Shown here: positions 32,001 to 43,000 of the stretch, in pieces
Position numbering within the stretch: position 1 is the stretch's first letter
Layout: each line of letters opens with the position of its first letter
NCBI RefSeq assembly: GCF_022539505.1
Contig: NC_061510.1
Coordinates: 231,085,322-231,149,321 of the forward strand
Source: Lolium rigidum
Taxonomy: Eukaryota; Streptophyta; Magnoliopsida; Poales; Poaceae
Reading direction: 5' to 3'
DNA length: 64,000 nt
The notes under the pieces: generated by a model
Databases searched by the model: none
Seen by the model: only the letters and a program-made list of their open reading frames with translations
Told to the model about the DNA's origin: nothing
Made by a program: the position numbers and the translations under genes

Positions 32001-33507
32001 GATGATATGTGGTTAAAAACTCTCAGTGGGAAACATAGGCGTAAGAGATATATGTATTTTGAAGAACATAAAAGCAAAGAGTTCAACAGCAAGGAGAGAT
32101 AGAAGGGTGCATATCTTATAGGGATGAAGCAGAGGGGCGAACTAACCCACAACATCCTTGTCCCAATGTATGACGTGATTCCTGATTAGACAGGTGTCTA
32201 TCCCATCATTATCTTCTTGGAGCCCTTTTGTATGTGGGCATTTCTCAATTTCATTCAGAATTTTCCTTGTTCAAGCCATCATACTGTGTCTTATTAAACA
32301 ATAAAACAAGGTTGAGATAAGACAACTATTGAATACATTGTATGTCCAAATGCCTTTACTCTGTTTATTCAGTTGGGAGTTGCTGTGAAGAGATGATTGC
32401 TTCTTAAACGAGTGATATGAACTACTAGTCTCCTCGCAGCAGGGGAAATATGACTTACTATTCACTTCCTTAATTTGGAAATCAAAAATTCCACTTTTCC
32501 CCAAAAAACTATCCGTCTGACACACTACTCCCTCTCAAACATTTACTTGGCTCACTTACGACACTTGGTCAGTCTAATTGAGTTCAGCCAGACCTTGGGT
32601 GGCAAATCCAACCCACCCAGTCATGACCACAATTTGTTCATCTCACTGAGTTGCTTGTCCAGCTTCAAAATCAACTCATTGTTGCATGGAGCTTCTGCAG
32701 CAGCAGACGGCACCAGTGCGGCTAATGACACGATGTTCGGAGATAGCTGGGAGGCACATAACTTAGTCGGTAGCGCTGTCGTGTAACAGGGGAGGCTTCA
32801 TAGGTGGGAGTCTTAGTTTAGGGGGGTTTAAGTGGACCAATTAAAAGTTCGGGGTAAAATCTCAGCCAAGTAGATAGTTTGAAAGGGGGGGAGGGGGGAC
32901 TTTTTCCACTGTCAATGCATGGTATGACCTTCAAAACTTATGTTAGTAATCAAAGAATCTGTTCATTCTGCAGGGGCATGGAGCATGCTCTCATCGTGTG
33001 CCAGTCAACGTTGCTGCTGAAGAACTGCCACTAACTGGATACAACAATCCAAGGGAGGCTGGACATGTGGTGTACAATACAGTTACGAAGGAAGCTAATG
33101 GGCACAATCTTGTTATGATGGGAGGCCACAATGGAACTAAACCGTCCAATCCTGATGAACCCCCTGAACATGATGATGATTGGCCATTTGACATTGTTGA
33201 GGGTGATGTTGTACCCACAGACTGCTTGTCGCCTGCTCACCCTTCACCAATTGCTGCGGTCTCTCAGGGGTCTCCAAATATGCTGCACCAAACAGTTGGT
33301 ATGGTGGAACTGCAAACACCAACGAAGTCACCAATGCCACCTAAGTATACAGTCAGCCCCACGACTCCCCGCTCAAACAATTGTTACCGGTGCGGCGAGG
33401 AAGGACATTTCATGGTGAACTGCCCTAAGAACAGTACTTGTTACAGCTGTCATGTGGTTGGGCACTGGGTGAAGGATTGCCCTGGACTGCCCACTGAAAG
33501 ATCCTAA
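29092..33507 (+). CDS. Zinc-finger protein: two GRF-like modules plus two CCHC knuckles
   Basis: Exons 29092-29499, 31069-31482 and 32974-33507 join in phase 0 with GT-AG introns (1569 and 1491 bp), giving about 451 residues. The N-terminus is Ala/Pro-rich, then very acidic (about residues 60-70), with a poly-Pro run (about 92-100). A first Cys module begins CICRRGPCDVEW and continues over the exon junction to KCRHVSNCE. A second, CKCTAGKCRTEKDKG with YYVCHIQ, runs over the next junction to GACSHRVPV. Both resemble GRF-type zinc-binding motifs. Between them are 13-residue repeats. Two CCHC knuckles close the protein (CYRCGEEGHFMVNC and CYSCHVVGHWVKDC). CCHC and GRF modules bind single-stranded nucleic acid, so an RNA- or DNA-binding role is inferred. 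It lacks protease, RT or integrase parts, so it is not a retroelement gag-pol. Exact orthology is unknown. Confidence 0.8.
31213..31388 (+). repeat. 39-bp coding tandem repeat
   Basis: Four full units (31213, 31252, 31291, 31330) and a partial fifth, each encoding about 13 residues of the form SPQGAGA-x-TP-x-x. Units alternate between two versions (ending T then V, or N then F), so the true period may be 78 bp. It lies in exon 2 of the zinc-finger gene between the two Cys modules. Confidence 0.9.
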
Positions 33508-33814
33508 GAAGCATATGAGGGTCTCCTTATGGCTGTGGACCTCTGACAGTAAGCAGTGAGAACTCACGGCTAATGTTCTTCTTCTGCATAAGAATCGGCT
33601 TTACCGTGGCAGTCAGTTTGCTAAAGTACAGCTCTGGGCATCTGCTACACTAAAACGTGTGCCTGACTGTAAGGTTACTAATATTTATGTCCACTATCTG
33701 TTTGGTTGGTAACTTGTAATACGCGGAAAGGGCAGTAAACTCGTAGTTCTTATCTTAGGATATGTATCTATAGTACTTTAAGTATATTTAAGTATATTTT
33801 AGAGTGATGTGTTT
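33508..33814 (+). other. 3' flank of the zinc-finger gene
   Basis: Likely 3' UTR and downstream DNA. No clear aataaa; a weak aatattt lies near 33681. No other feature seen. Confidence 0.35.
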
Positions 33815-34104
33815 TGGCTCTTGGGTGCATAACCTTCCTTTATTTTATATAATGCATCTTTGATACATTTTGACATGTCAAAAATTATAAACGAAAAATA
33901 CATTTGTACAATCATGGAAAATCGACTTGTCGTTTGGGTGTGTAAAAAAGATTTTGATAATATAATAAGGTTTTTGTAAGACATGTTTTATCTTTTTTAC
34001 ATCGACCACACAGATTATCGAGATGCCAATGCAAAAAAAAAATTGTTGAATTTTTAACAATTAAAAATATGTTATTTGGGTGGTGGAAGCATATGCACCC
34101 GAAA
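33815..34104. mobile_element. Putative small TIR element
   Basis: The left end ggctcttgggtgcata and right end tatgcacccgaaac pair imperfectly around an AT-rich, non-coding core. TSD not resolved. Confidence 0.4.
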
Positions 34105-34328
34105 CTTGAATTGAATTTTCTTGTTTAAATAGTATACTCGTATATATGTAGACCTGATCGGGCACTAAGGCGTGTTGATGTGTGTTTTCTTTTGAAGTTC
34201 CTAGTTGTTGTAAATGGTTGATTGATGAATCATGGTGCCAATGTGATACTCTACATTGTAGCTTTTAGTTAATAACATCACTCGGACGAAATGGTCTTGC
34301 TCCCTTTACGGGATGTCATTATTTTCAA

Positions 34329-34510
34329 GGGAAAATTTTGCTAAAGGACATCATTATTTTGGCAAACGCACATAAATAACTGTGCCATTGTGATACTCTC
34401 TCTTGGCAAAGACAGGTGCCATTGTGATACTCTCTCTTGGCAAAGACACAATCGAGCGGTGTGTTTTGGCAAACACCATAAAATAACGGTGTCCTGTAGC
34501 AAATATTTCC
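34329..34510. mobile_element. Rearranged foldback MITE (same family as 28648-28948)
   Basis: Ends gggaaaattttgct and agcaaatatttcc, with internal words ttggcaaagacaca and taaaataacggtgtcc shared with the upstream member. A 35-bp piece (gtgccattgtgatactctct and the following bases) is tandemly duplicated at about 34381-34450. Confidence 0.65.
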
Positions 34511-35809
34511 GTTTGGTAACAGACAGAATGATCATTGAGGAAAGATGAAATCTAACAAGAGGAGTCTTTTTCTATTTTGGATTGCTTGCTTTCTCAGATA
34601 TAAATAGGAAGCATCATATTCACTTATCACATTTATTCCACCATAAACTGAATCCCTTCGCGCGTATATTTACATTGCAGAAACCCGTTTACTTCTTAAT
34701 AGCTGTTTACCTTTATGCATTTTACTTTATTTGCACTTTCAACACTTCAAATTCCATTATTCATATTTACCATTTTCCATTTCAATCCTTGCAGTCAATT
34801 CACCTAAGACTTGTGACACCTTGGGTGCGACAACCGTAGATAAACATCCTCCTACGCTCCTCGTTGGGACACGATATAAAAACCAAAAATAATACTTCCA
34901 CGAAAACATGGACGAATGATCATGTGTTCTTGCAGGCCATCAACTACTTTATTGAAAGCTCCACATAGATCGGGTTCCCCACTCCTCCCGACGCTGGAAA
35001 AGCTGGCTAGAGGAGGGAGGACCGATCTATGGAGGAGGTTGAAGTAGAGACGGCTAGGGTTTGTCCAGCGGCGGCGGACATACACCTTGATCGATCGAGA
35101 GTTCATTTCCTCTACACCCTGATATCTTATCATGCATCAGTAGTTAATGTTGCCATAGAAAAGAACTTATCAATGACTATGCATGCCTTTAGCAAGTGGT
35201 GATATTGGATAAGTAAATAGAATTAAAATTATATTGCAAGCTGGTCTATTTTATTGTTGATGTGTTACTAACAATTTCTCTCTCCATGACGTGTATGTAT
35301 AGTTACTAAGATTAATTAGTCATCGGTTACTATAATAAAGAAGCATCATCAACATGTTCCATGAAAAATTATCGGTTGTGGTCGAGTGGCTGAATAAATT
35401 GGTCTACCATGAGATTGTCTAGACCAAATTCTCTACTTTTATGGATTTGTCATATACGCTGACACTCAATAATATTGGTACCAAATTTTTAGTGCATCAC
35501 TCCTAAAAAATATTGTATGTTGTTGACAATATCAAATTTCTACAAACTCTTACTATTTTTTATAACAGAATAAACTAATTTGCAAATGGGAAATCAACTA
35601 AAAAGCCTACTGTCAATGCTACATAATCATCAACCACAACTATTATAAATACAATAAGGGGACCAAAATATTATCAGAGATTATTATATAACTATATGTA
35701 TATCATTTCATCCTTCCACCAAATATAACATATTATTATTTTACACTGCATAAAGCGCAGTGAGTGAGAAGCTCGTTAATTTATGTTGACAAATATACAA
35801 CTTAACATC

Positions 35810-35852
<43 letters not shown>

Positions 35853-36389
35853 TTTAGCAAGCTAAAACAGAAATTATGCAGTTTCAAAATCTTAAACAAA
35901 TCCTCCTAATGAATAATATAATTTTTCTCTTCAAAAAGATGGATAATATATAATTTTGATTGCTTGAAAAAAACTAATATAAGACATTATCTGTTAATCG
36001 TATAATATTAATTTTGATTGTTCGCATTCAAACCCATAAATAGCATACCCTGTCGTTTTCTTTTGAACACACATGCTCTCTTGATGCTGCCGATTTGCAT
36101 GCAGGGAGTGGATCTCATGGTTATGGTCCATTGTGAGCTGCTGATCGTTGATTTATCGTAGCAGTCCGCACATTCTTTTGTCAGTATAACAATTCTCTAT
36201 TAGTATGCTCGACTGCCTAAAAGATTCTAGATTTCTAGTTACGGCCATGTTCTAGCTAGCTAGAGTAGGCATTTCGTTTTGACACAAATGGATTCTTTTG
36301 GAAATAAGGACCTCTTCACACTATTGATTAATTTTTTCCACGTGTGGGCAGTGTGTTAACGGAGAGAAGAGATCCATTTATTTCAGTCC
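34511..36389. other. AT-rich intergenic DNA with a (TC)n microsatellite
   Basis: A pure tc dinucleotide run occupies about 35812-35848. No gene, RNA or bounded transposon was recognised in the rest. Confidence 0.4.
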
Positions 36390-36668
36390 TAACACGCCCC
36401 ATTCTGTCAAGATCTGAACCTATTATTGGGAATTACTGTAGAAGCTTTTAGTGAGCGGTACTTGGATATTTCGACTATTGTAAGTCGCATCACAAGTGGA
36501 ACCTTCGATCAACTTGGTGAGAGGATCAGAAGTAAATTGCAGGGAGGCTCCAGTTATCTCCTCCGCAGGTCACAAGATTTTTCTGAAGGCAGTGATCCAG
36601 GAGATACCAACAATTAGTCTGTGTTGTTTTCGCTTGACAAAATAAGTTTGCAAACAATTAGCTTCTTA

Positions 36669-37791
36669 GAGCATCTCCAGTCGCGTCCCCCAAACCGTCC
36701 CCCAAAGCGATTTGGGGCGCGTCGGACAAAAAAACGTTCCAAGCCGCGCGCCCCAAAGGCCTTTTTTGTCCGGCGCGGCCCGATACGGTGTCCGGCGTCC
36801 CGAGCCCGTCCCCGTCCCACAGGGGACGCACCGGGCACGCCGGACACAACGAAATGAGAGGCGAGGAGGCGCGGGCCCGACCCGTCGCGCGGCTCGGACG
36901 CTGAACCGCCACATACGTAGCGACGGTGCAGTTGCCAGGAAGCGAAACCGTCGCATTGGCAACCGCGTCGACGGCGCGCCAACCCCGCCGGAATGGAGCG
37001 CCGACTCCTCGGAAGAGCAACCGCTGCTCTCTTCGACTTCTGCGCCGCCATTCATCCGCGCTCAATAAGACCCGTACGTACGCCGTACATACGCCACCAT
37101 TCATCCAAGCCTCCATCCGACACCTCCAGCGACGATGAGCTACATCTCCCAGCTCCCGTCCGACACCTCCGGCCGAGGAAAGCCCGCGGCCGGCGCCACG
37201 TGGTGGGAGAGAGCCGGGACGCCGAGCAGCGGCGACGATTCCCCGCCGCCATTTGACAGCGAGGAGGAATGGCTGGGCTGGGAGGAGGACGCGGAGGAAG
37301 AAGAGAGCGAGGACGCGGCGGCGGCGGTGGCCCGTGCGAAGGCGAAGGCGGCCAAGGCCAAGGCGGCCAAGGCCAAGGCAAAGGCAAAGGCAAAGGCAAA
37401 GGCGCAGCCGACGTTCATCGCCGACGACGAGGAGGACTCCGACGCGTCGGGCGCCGACACCGCCTCTTCGGAAGAGGTAGCGAGCAGGAAGCGCCACCGC
37501 GATGACGACGACGAGGCGGGGCCATCAGCGAAGAAGAAGTAGATAGTTTATATGTATTTAATTATATTTTTCCGAAGTTTTATATATAATTTGTTTATGT
37601 TCAACCGATTTGAATATTAGTAAATAGTTTTTTCTTGCCAAAAAAAGTACTTTTAATGTTTGGGGGCGGCGTTTGGGGGACGCGGCTGGGGAACGACGTT
37701 CCCCAAACGCGGCACGAACAAAACACGTCCCCCAAACGCTCGATCCGGCGCGCTTTGGGGGACGGTTTGGGGGACGCGGCTGGAGATGCTC
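36669..37791. mobile_element. PIF/Harbinger-like DNA transposon carrying an ORF
   Basis: Terminal inverted repeats of about 41 bp with one mismatch start gagcatctccag and continue through gcgtcccccaaaccgtcccc. They are flanked by the 3-bp TSD tta (36666-36668 and 37792-37794). A TTA-type TSD and end sequence fit PIF/Harbinger. There is no DDE transposase, so it is non-autonomous. It sits inside the LINE relic. Its interior is GC-rich and contains one strong ORF (37135-37542). Confidence 0.8.
37135..37542 (+). CDS. Hypothetical Lys/Ala-repeat acidic protein inside the Harbinger-like element
   Basis: 135 residues starting MSYISQLPSDTSGRGK. Then come a Trp/Glu-rich acidic stretch (SEEEWLGWEEDAEEEESED, about residues 42-60), a run of AK repeats (about 67-90) encoded by aaggc-type tandem units, a second acidic stretch (DDEEDSDASGAD) and a basic C-terminus (SRKRHRDDDD, ending AKKK) that could serve as a nuclear localisation signal. 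It is not similar to the Myb-like protein or transposase normally carried by Harbinger elements. No family recognised. The frame is intact, but low-complexity composition alone can keep a GC-rich frame open, so expression is unproven. Confidence 0.45.
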   Translation: MSYISQLPSDTSGRGKPAAGATWWERAGTPSSGDDSPPPFDSEEEWLGWEEDAEEEESEDAAAAVARAKAKAAKAKAAKAKAKAKAKAKAQPTFIADDEEDSDASGADTASSEEVASRKRHRDDDDEAGPSAKKK

Positions 37792-38414
37792 TTATATGGC
37801 GAGATTTTGGTGGAGCAGCTGGATTGATCCATCTAGGCACTGGATTTAGTGGGAGGCGCTCATATCCTAGAGATGTTTAACTTGGCTCTCCTTGGTAAAC
37901 ATGGTGACGTTGTATCAATCACCCAGATTCACTGTGTGCTCGTATGTTGAAGACAAAGTACTTCCTAGAGGGAAAAAAAAAAATCCCCTCGCGTCGCTCT
38001 GCCTGGGGGTGGGCGACCCGAGGGCTCCCATCCGCGCCGCCAGGGGACACTCCCCACGCCGCCCCCTCCTCGCCGCCGCTGCCGCAGGCTGTTGCCGCGG
38101 TGGCGGCGGGCCCCTCACTGCCGAAGGTGGTGGGGGGGAGCCCTGCATCGACGACCTCCGCCGTCTTCAAGCGCGGAGCGGGTAAGCCAGGGCGGCGGCC
38201 CTGGACTCCGGTGGTGGCTGCAGGGCGAGGCGCAGCGAGGGCTGGGCGTCGTGCGGTGATGTGGGGTTGCGGCGGTGCAGGGGAAGCAACGGCTCTGGTC
38301 GTTTCCCTCCCGTGACGGCGCGGGTTGGCTTGAGCGGCGGATCTGCGGCGGCAGCTTGCTGGCCGCCATGGATGGTTGGGGCGGCGTCCCCGGTGCGCGG
38401 CAGCGTCCTCCCAG

Positions 38415-38772
38415 TGTTGTATTGTGATCCGAAATCTATTTACCTGTTGTTGTACTATGGAAGGAGTCCCAACGGACTACGGCATGCCAAACGTGCTAGA
38501 CGTAGCACATCTACAACTCTATTTCGTGTCCACCAAGAAAGAGAGTTGTTTGCCCCTATATATAGTCCAAGGTAGTCATAGAATAGATGAGAGAAAGATA
38601 CACCATATTGATAGCACGTAGAGGGTCTGTCCTCTCGTGTATTGTACTACTCCTCCAATTATAGTGAGAGCGCCGCCGTGCGTTTCGTGGTTTTTCCCGT
38701 TTGGGTTTTTTACGTAAAATTCTGTGTTCTTGTTCTTGTTTGATCTACTTTTATTTGAGCGGTTTTATAATA
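38415..38772 (+). repeat. 5' LTR of the small Copia-like element
   Basis: 358 bp, matching 40550-40904. Contains a TATA-like tatatatag near 38560. The last residues (ata) show a C-to-T change relative to the 3' copy. Confidence 0.88.
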
Positions 38773-39430
38773 AGTGGCCTCAGGCTTCAAGATCGATTCG
38801 CAGCCCCGGGAGATTTCCCGCTGCGCTCCTGGGGCAGCGCCACGTTTTTCTTTTGGATCAACATCTGCAGCTTTGCATCATCAAGTAGCTTCACCAAGTG
38901 TTTTCGTAAGATTGGATCTGCGAGATGGATTGCAATTTTCGTCGGCGTTATGTACGCCGCCTCCTGCTGCAATCTTGTGTTTCGCCGTGGGCGACAAAAG
39001 CTTCATCACGGTTCCATGATCCATTGATCTGCTTCCACACAGATCGGCCAAAATCGCGTCCAGTTATCTAGCCAGGTACAATTTCAGTTCCGCCTACTCT
39101 AGTTGGTATCAATTCCGTGCAGAGGAGGTACCTGTGAATCAAGTAAGGTACCAAATCGTTTGAAGCTGTACGTACGTGTGAAGAAACACCAGATCGGTCA
39201 GCCATCAGCGGATCAAGTCCCGAGGTGGAGCAAGTCTCCTGATGTTTTTCACGTAAAGTTTCCGGAGCAGTACTACTTCAGTTTTCTTTCTCCGATTTCT
39301 ACATCCATACCAAAACAAAACCAGGTGCTATCTGTTTATGTCTTTTGCTCTGCAGTTTTAATTCTACATAGAATTTTTCTGTGGCTTGTACTGCTTTGTG
39401 ATCACAGTTTTATCGACTCATGGATATATC

Positions 39431-39583
39431 ATGAAGTACGATGTTCAGCTGTTGTATTATGACACAAGGTTTACCCTATGGCAAGTCGAGATGCGAGCGT
39501 TGTTGGCGCAAGCCAGTCATGAGGATGCACTGGATAGTTTTAGAAATAAGCATATTACTGTTTGGACTAGCGAGGAGAAATAA
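39431..39583 (+). pseudogene. Copia gag N-terminal scrap
   Basis: The frame reads MKYDVQLLYYDTRFTLWQVE and continues MRALLAQ...SFRNKHITVWTSEEK before a stop at 39581-39583. This corresponds to the opening of Copia gag, where a 'F-x-L-W-Q-x-x-M-R-A-x-L' motif is typical. Only about 50 codons remain. Confidence 0.75.
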
Positions 39584-40549
39584 AAGGATTTCCACGCCAC
39601 CTATGCCAATGATTTGCTACTGATATGATCATCGTTTTTGATAGTTTTCAGTTCAAGGTGGAGTTGAATTGTAGCCTGCCGAGAGATATTACGGATGCAA
39701 ATTTCAGATATTATGTTGCTGCAATTATATGAAGAACACAATTCAGTTATAAAAAAAATATGGAGGAGGTAATTTTTATGCCAGTTGGTAGCCAGCATTA
39801 TACTCTTTGCTCTCCGAGTTTTTGCTGTTATGCATGTGAAGGTTTTGCTTTGTTACTTAAGTTCGTGATGAAGATTATTTGAGGTGCAAGGAGATTGTTT
39901 TCTGCTAGATACTACAACATTTAGTACTGTAAGTTTCAGTGCAATTCAGTTGTCTATGCTCTTTCAAGAGGGATCTATTGCAGAGTTGAAGCTCCGTTGC
40001 ATGTTGAGGTTCTTTCATCCGACAGTTGTTCTACAGAGACAGTTTTGACCATGTCATGGATTTTTCATTAACCTTTAAGTCGGCAGTTTTTGGTGTACGT
40101 GATGCCCTTCGTACCATATGCTCTTGTATGAGTATTTTTACCGAGGTTTGTGCTTCTGTTTGTAGCACGTTCAGATTCCATGAGATGAGTTCTTCACAAT
40201 ATTATGTGCATGAAGATGTTGCACTATGAGCTATGCGCTCGTTTCAAGCACCACAGGAGATATGATGACTTATGTCATTTGATGTTTGAGCAGTTTCTTT
40301 TTCTGTTGAGGTCAGTGGCACAGACTCAGACTTTTGGATTTTATGGGAGATCCATATTCGTTTGTCTGCTTTGTTGGTAGCTGTGTTGTATTTCTGGACG
40401 ATCCAAGATTGATTTGCTCAATTTGACTTCATGAGAAGTTTATTAGTCATATGGATGTTTCAAGGCACAAGGTTTACTTGTGATGACTTTAGTTGAGGAG
40501 TTGATGCTATCTATGACTGTTGCAAGGGACTTCGGCTCAAGGTGGAGTT

Positions 40550-40904
40550 TGTTGTATTGTGATCCAAAATCTATTTACCTGTTGTACTATGGAAGGAGTC
40601 CCAACGGACTACGGCATGCCAAACGTGCTAGACGTAGCACATCTACAACTCTATTTCGTGTCCACCAAGAAAGAGAGTTGTTTGCCCCTATATATAGTCC
40701 AAGGTAGTCATAGAATAGATGAGAGAAAGATACACCATATCGATAGCACGTAGAGGGTCTGTCCTCTCGTGTATTGTACTACTCCTCCAATTATAGTGAG
40801 AGCGCCGCCGTGCGTTTCGTGGTTTTTCCCGTTTGGGTTTTCCACGTAAAATTCTGTGTTCTTGTTCTTGTTTGATCTACTTTTATTTGCGCGGTTTTAT
40901 AACA
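40550..40904 (+). repeat. 3' LTR of the small Copia-like element
   Basis: 355 bp with intact tgttgt...aaca ends, preceded by a purine-rich caaggtggag that may be the PPT and followed by TSD cccag. Confidence 0.88.
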
Positions 40905-42870
40905 CCCAGTGGTCGGCGCGCTGCGGGGTGGCGGGGACGCGGCAGTCTGGTCCTTGCGTCCAGATCTGGCGAGCGGTGGCTGGGAGCTGGTGGCCTTGAG
41001 ATTCAAGGGCACGGCGGCGGGATGGTGGGCATCGGCGCTGGCTTGCTGGCCGGCATGCTTTGTTTGCCCTGCCGGTGAAGGACGCCTAGGCAGGATGGTG
41101 CTCCGGGTGAAAGCCCTGCCCGACTCGGTCGGTGCCGGCGATGACGACGCCCCGGGGCGCCGTTCCCCTTTTTGAAGGCATCGTTGTGGGGCTCCTAACT
41201 CTCCTGCATTCAAGGCTTCATGTTCTCCGGGTGAAAACCCAAGCTCTGGCCTCGGCCGGTGCGGGCGACGGCGACGGTCTCGTCGCTTCCCTTCTTGGAG
41301 GCGTCGTCTTGGAGCGCCTGACCTTCTCTCGGCGGTGGTGGTTTTGCTTGTCGTGCTATGTTGCCACGCCGGACGGGTTGGAGGATGTCGAGGCGGCGGC
41401 CTCGGGTAGGTGGCTGTGAGCCGGGGCGGCGGCCCCGGAAGGCGGTGCGGCAGCATCTCTATGGTGCGGGGATGCGGCTTGCCACGACTTGGGTGGCGAC
41501 CCTGGCCGTGTGGGCGGCAGGGCAGTCGGCTCGGTCGGATGCGTCCTAGTGGGGACGGTCGGACGTTATGTCGGGGCGGCGGCCCCGGATGAGTTGGTGT
41601 GATGGCCGTGGTCTGCGGCCGTTTTCCCTGTGCAGCTTGGGTTGCGGGTGGACGGTTTGTGCGGCGTTGCAGCTCGAGAGCGAGCGGTGGTATGTCGGGG
41701 CGGCGGCCCCGGAAGGTGGTGGTCTTGGTGGACGCGCAGGGCGCGATGGAGCAGCGGTATGTCGGAGCGGCGGCTCCGAATGTTCGTCATCCTGACAGTG
41801 TTGAGGACATCGACTTTGTGTCGCGAGGGCGACAAGGTTGTTTTGGCGCAGTTCTCTGAGCGGTTCGTCTTCTTCAGCTATGTTGGAGTGTCCCGTGTCT
41901 GCTCCTCCCATAGTAGACACGGCGTCTTCACTTCGGCTTGGTTGGATGACAAGCTGATCTTTGCGAGTGTGTCGTCTCTTGTATCGGTAGTGGGTTTGAG
42001 TTGGCTTGCCCTTGTGGCGTGGCGAGTGGGGGCTTGACCCCGTGGTGTCTTGTTGTATAGTTTTCGCCCGGTTTTATCCTAAAAACTTAGCACTTTCTGC
42101 TTAATTAATGGATGAGGCAAAGCTTTTGCCTCCGTTTCAAAAAAAAAAAAAGTACTTCCTAGATACTGACTTCAGGCATGCTACTTTTCCAAGCCGATCG
42201 TCCGCAACATGGAGGGCTATAGTGGCTGAGAGAGAAGCATTGAATACTGGTCTACAGTCTACTCAAACGGATTGGAGACAGAGTTTTAGCGTCCATTTGG
42301 TCGGAGACCCTTAGTTCAGATTGACAGGGAAGAATTGAATAAGGTGTCAGCCTGATTGATTATGAGAACTGGACGTGGACGATAGAATTGATTAGGATAA
42401 ATTTCACGGCAAGGCAGATGCTATATTTAACATTCCTTTACGCCGAGACGGCGGTGATGACATGTGGGCTTGGGGGAGTGGAGAAAATATGTAACTACTA
42501 TAAAAATCATCATATCAATCTCTAATGACACAGAACGAGCTGAGTACTCTAGCAGAAGGGATGGTAACAGAGACTTCAATTTCTGAAACCCATATGTGAA
42601 ATCGACTATGCAAACTGCAAGTAGTTTCCAAAGTCGGAGTTTTTTTGTGGTGTGTTCTACATGGTATTACACCAGTGGAGAACACGGTACAACATCGACA
42701 TATTGCAATGTTGGCACGTTGCAAGGTTTGTCAGGTGGCAACCAAGGACATGATGCACACTCTCATAAAATGCAATTATGCTCAAAGATTTTGGACAGAA
42801 GCAAGGGGTATGTTAGATTTGAAATTACCAGAACTTCATCACACAACCTGGACGAGAGATATCCACTATG

Positions 42871-43000
42871 AACAAAATTAGTCCAACAAGCTCTTGCCCA
42901 AAATTAGTCCAACAAGCTCTTGGCCAGAACAAAACTTGGCCAAAACAGACTACATGTCTCCATAAACAAAATTAGTCCAACAAGCTCTTGGCCAAGACAA
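42871..43000. repeat. Short direct repeats
   Basis: Three copies of aaaattagtccaacaagctc with the following ttg occur at about 42873, 42899 and 42968, at uneven spacing. They lie just past the LINE relic. Function unknown. Confidence 0.7.

Larger units (their letters stand above)
38415..40904 (+). mobile_element. Non-autonomous Copia-like LTR retrotransposon
   Basis: Direct LTRs at 38415-38772 and 40550-40904, starting tgttgtattgtgatcc and ending ttataaca (the left copy ends ataata), flanked by TSD cccag (38410-38414 and 40905-40909). After the left LTR, tggcctcaggc resembles a decayed initiator-Met PBS. The 1.8-kb interior holds only a gag scrap and no pol. The LTRs are nearly identical, differing by a 3-bp indel and a few substitutions. 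Confidence 0.9.
37970..42148 (+). mobile_element. Poly(A)-tailed non-coding retroposon with 15-bp TSD
   Basis: Bounded by a 15-bp direct repeat aaagtacttcctaga (37955-37969 and 42149-42163) and ending in a 10-13-base A run, the signature of target-primed reverse transcription. Without the nested Copia element it is about 1.69 kb, very GC-rich, with repeated gtgaaa and gcggcggccccgg modules and a 3' end tttcgcccggttttatcc. No RT or endonuclease is visible. It is most likely a LINE derivative mobilised in trans; its relation to a named family is uncertain. Confidence 0.75.
36390..42880 (+). pseudogene. LINE-type non-LTR reverse transcriptase relic, multiply interrupted
   Basis: Three pieces read as one plant LINE pol. 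The first, 36390-36668, has FSERYLDISTIVSRITSGTF and then, one frame over, FLKAVIQEIPT and VCKQLASY. The second is 37795-37954 (MARFWW, then MFNLALLGKHG). The third, 42164-42880, has KYFLDTDFRHATFPSRSSATW and, at the end, a zf-RVT-like block CKVCQVATKDMMHTLIKCNY. Several stops and frameshifts show it is long dead. The frame crosses the first insertion exactly when that insertion and one TTA copy are removed. LINE RT copies its RNA directly at a chromosomal nick. The N-terminal endonuclease is not present here. Confidence 0.8.

Noticed and set aside
32525..32560. Stowaway-like actccctctcaaac end in intron 2 of the zinc-finger gene
   Set aside because: No matching opposite end with a TA duplication was found nearby.
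35370..35450. tRNA-Ser-like stretch (ggtcgagtggctgaa)
   Set aside because: No matching acceptor stem, T-loop or anticodon arm could be paired by eye.
38115..42037. Several GC-rich frames of 80-220 codons (for example 40791-41456 minus)
   Set aside because: They lie in the non-coding retroposon, overlap each other on both strands and have Pro/Arg-rich composition typical of GC-rich shadows.
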